The notes under the pieces were generated by a model that saw nothing but the letters and a program-made list of their open reading frames with translations, was not told the DNA's origin and made no database searches. Positions 14,461-15,209 of a stretch of 15,209 nt of DNA are shown one piece after another. Every line of letters begins with the position of its first letter. The first letter of the stretch is position 1. A program made the position numbers and the translations under genes. The stretch covers positions 1-15,209 of the forward strand of contig DNFG01000230.1 of assembly GCA_003487005.1 (NCBI GenBank), read 5' to 3'. Source of the DNA: Bryobacterales bacterium. GTDB lineage: Bacteria; Acidobacteriota; Terriglobia; Bryobacterales; Bryobacteraceae.

Positions 14461-15084
14461 ATGCGCCACTTCATCCTCGCTGCCCTGCTCGCCGCCATCC
14501 CGCTGATGGCTGCTCCGAAGCCACTCTTCAACGGCAAGACCCTTGACGGCTGGAAGATGACCGGTCCCGGCCGTTTCGCTGTCGAAAACGGCAATATGGT
14601 CACCGAAGGCGGCATGGGCCTGCTCTACTACGAACGCGAGTCCTTCGCCGATTGCATGATCCGCGTCGTGTATGCCACCGACAGCCAGCGCGCCAATTCG
14701 GGCGTCGTCATCCGCCTTCCCGAACCGCCCACCGACCCCTGGTATGGCGTTCACAACGGCTATGAAGTCCAGATCGATGCCGGTGGCGACGACTGGCACT
14801 CCACCGGCGCCATCTACTCCATTTCCAAGGTCACGTCCCGCGAGCAGAAACCGCGCGGCGAGTGGAACACCATGGAGATCGAACTCCGCGGCGCCGTCAC
14901 CCGCATTCGCGTCAACGGCAAGCTGGTCAATGAATACACCGAAGGCCAGCCCGTGCCCGAGCGCAAGATCTGGTATGAACCCGTTCGCGGACCCCGCCCC
15001 AACCGCGGCTATATCGGCCTCCAGAACCACGACGCCAACTCGAGGGTCCTGTTCAAGGAAGTCAGCGTCCATCCGCTGCCCTAA
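14461..15084 (+). CDS. Secreted DUF1080 (3-keto-disaccharide hydrolase-type) protein
   Basis: The 207 residues comprise a signal peptide (1-18, ending LMAA before Pro19) and one DUF1080 domain of concanavalin-like jelly-roll type. The domain opens with the signature LFNGKTLDGW (22-31). It continues with ADCMIRVVYATDSQRANSGV, the YEVQIDAGGDDWHSTGAIY region and a basic middle, and closes with RGYIGLQNHDANSRVLFKEV. Some family members hydrolyse 3-keto-glycosides after oxidation by a dehydrogenase; others are only carbohydrate-binding. The family is abundant in Acidobacteria and Planctomycetes. AGGAG (14444-14448) lies 12 bases before the ATG. The gap to the protease gene is 24 bases, and the next ATG follows immediately after the TAA, so all may be one transcript. 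Confidence 0.9.
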   Translation: MRHFILAALLAAIPLMAAPKPLFNGKTLDGWKMTGPGRFAVENGNMVTEGGMGLLYYERESFADCMIRVVYATDSQRANSGVVIRLPEPPTDPWYGVHNGYEVQIDAGGDDWHSTGAIYSISKVTSREQKPRGEWNTMEIELRGAVTRIRVNGKLVNEYTEGQPVPERKIWYEPVRGPRPNRGYIGLQNHDANSRVLFKEVSVHPLP

Positions 15085-15209
15085 ATGAAGTTCCACACCA
15101 TTGCGATCCTGCTGGCGGCCGTCTCGCTTCACGCTCAGCCGCCGCGTTTCCACGCCGTCACCGTTACGGACCAGATCCGGATGGGCTACCAGGTCACCGT
15201 CTGTGACAT
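15085..15209 (+). CDS. N-terminus of a secreted protein, cut by the window edge
   Basis: Only 41 codons are visible. Residues 1-17 (MKFHTIAILLAAVSLHA) form a signal peptide, cut before Gln18. The mature start contains FHAVTVTDQIRMGYQVTVCD, which recalls the first strand of FG-GAP/VCBS beta-propeller proteins that continue into DxDGDG calcium motifs. That part lies outside the window, so this is only a guess. The ATG follows the DUF1080 stop with no gap (TAAATG) and has no Shine-Dalgarno sequence of its own, so translation is probably coupled. Confidence 0.7.
   Translation, partial: MKFHTIAILLAAVSLHAQPPRFHAVTVTDQIRMGYQVTVCD

Noticed and set aside
1..15209. Mobile element, phage, defence system, CRISPR or biosynthetic cluster
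   Set aside because: No transposase, integrase, Cas, restriction, toxin-antitoxin or biosynthetic signature and no repeat array was found; the nuclease is a secreted SNase-type enzyme and the VWA protein lacks the MoxR/ATPase partners of known defence or chelatase modules.

Overview
This window is a gene-dense stretch (no gap longer than about 140 bases) of a GC-rich bacterial chromosome. The best guess for the source is an Acidobacteriota member of the Solibacter/Bryobacter type. This is inferred from a secreted VWA protein of the form common in Acidobacteria, a secreted DUF1080 protein, a Tat-exported TIM-barrel sugar epimerase-like protein and a secreted beta-lactamase-fold hydrolase lying among housekeeping genes. 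There is no rRNA, tRNA, CRISPR array, transposase, phage gene or integrase.

Left part (1-6.1 kb), mostly minus strand. It opens with the bd-type quinol oxidase genes cydA and cydB (cydB is cut by the window edge). A small plus-strand TPR protein gene follows. Then comes a compact minus-strand operon read ftsY > ribD > ribE > VWA protein. It joins the SRP receptor to two riboflavin enzymes and a Tat-exported VWA protein, with junctions of 10 bases, a 1-base overlap and 4 bases. Divergent from ftsY is a plus-strand secreted serine hydrolase (6187-7521). Its 3' end overlaps the next minus-strand gene tail to tail.

Middle part (7.5-10.3 kb), minus strand. In transcription order: a DUF4287/SRPBCC-like protein, a Tat-exported TIM-barrel protein, a small secreted TonB-C-domain protein, a secreted SNase-like nuclease and a YjbQ-family protein. 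The 142-base gap before the TonB-C gene can fold into a structured leader that would pair with its ribosome binding site.

Right part (10.3-15.2 kb), all plus strand: an APC-type amino acid permease, folD, coaE, a DegS-like membrane-anchored serine protease with one PDZ domain, a DUF1080 protein, and the start of another secreted protein cut by the window edge. The folD-coaE-protease junctions are 9 bases and a 4-base overlap, so these look co-transcribed.

I found no obviously new multi-gene system. The observations most worth a second look are (1) the candidate ribosome-binding-site-sequestering leader at 8779-8884; (2) a recurrent TANAAT hexamer 6-13 bases before start codons, suggesting leaderless or very short-leader transcripts, twice built on the stop codon of the gene before; and (3) a strand-composition switch, with the plus strand G-rich up to about 7.9 kb, neutral to about 11.7 kb and strongly C-rich after that, regardless of gene direction.
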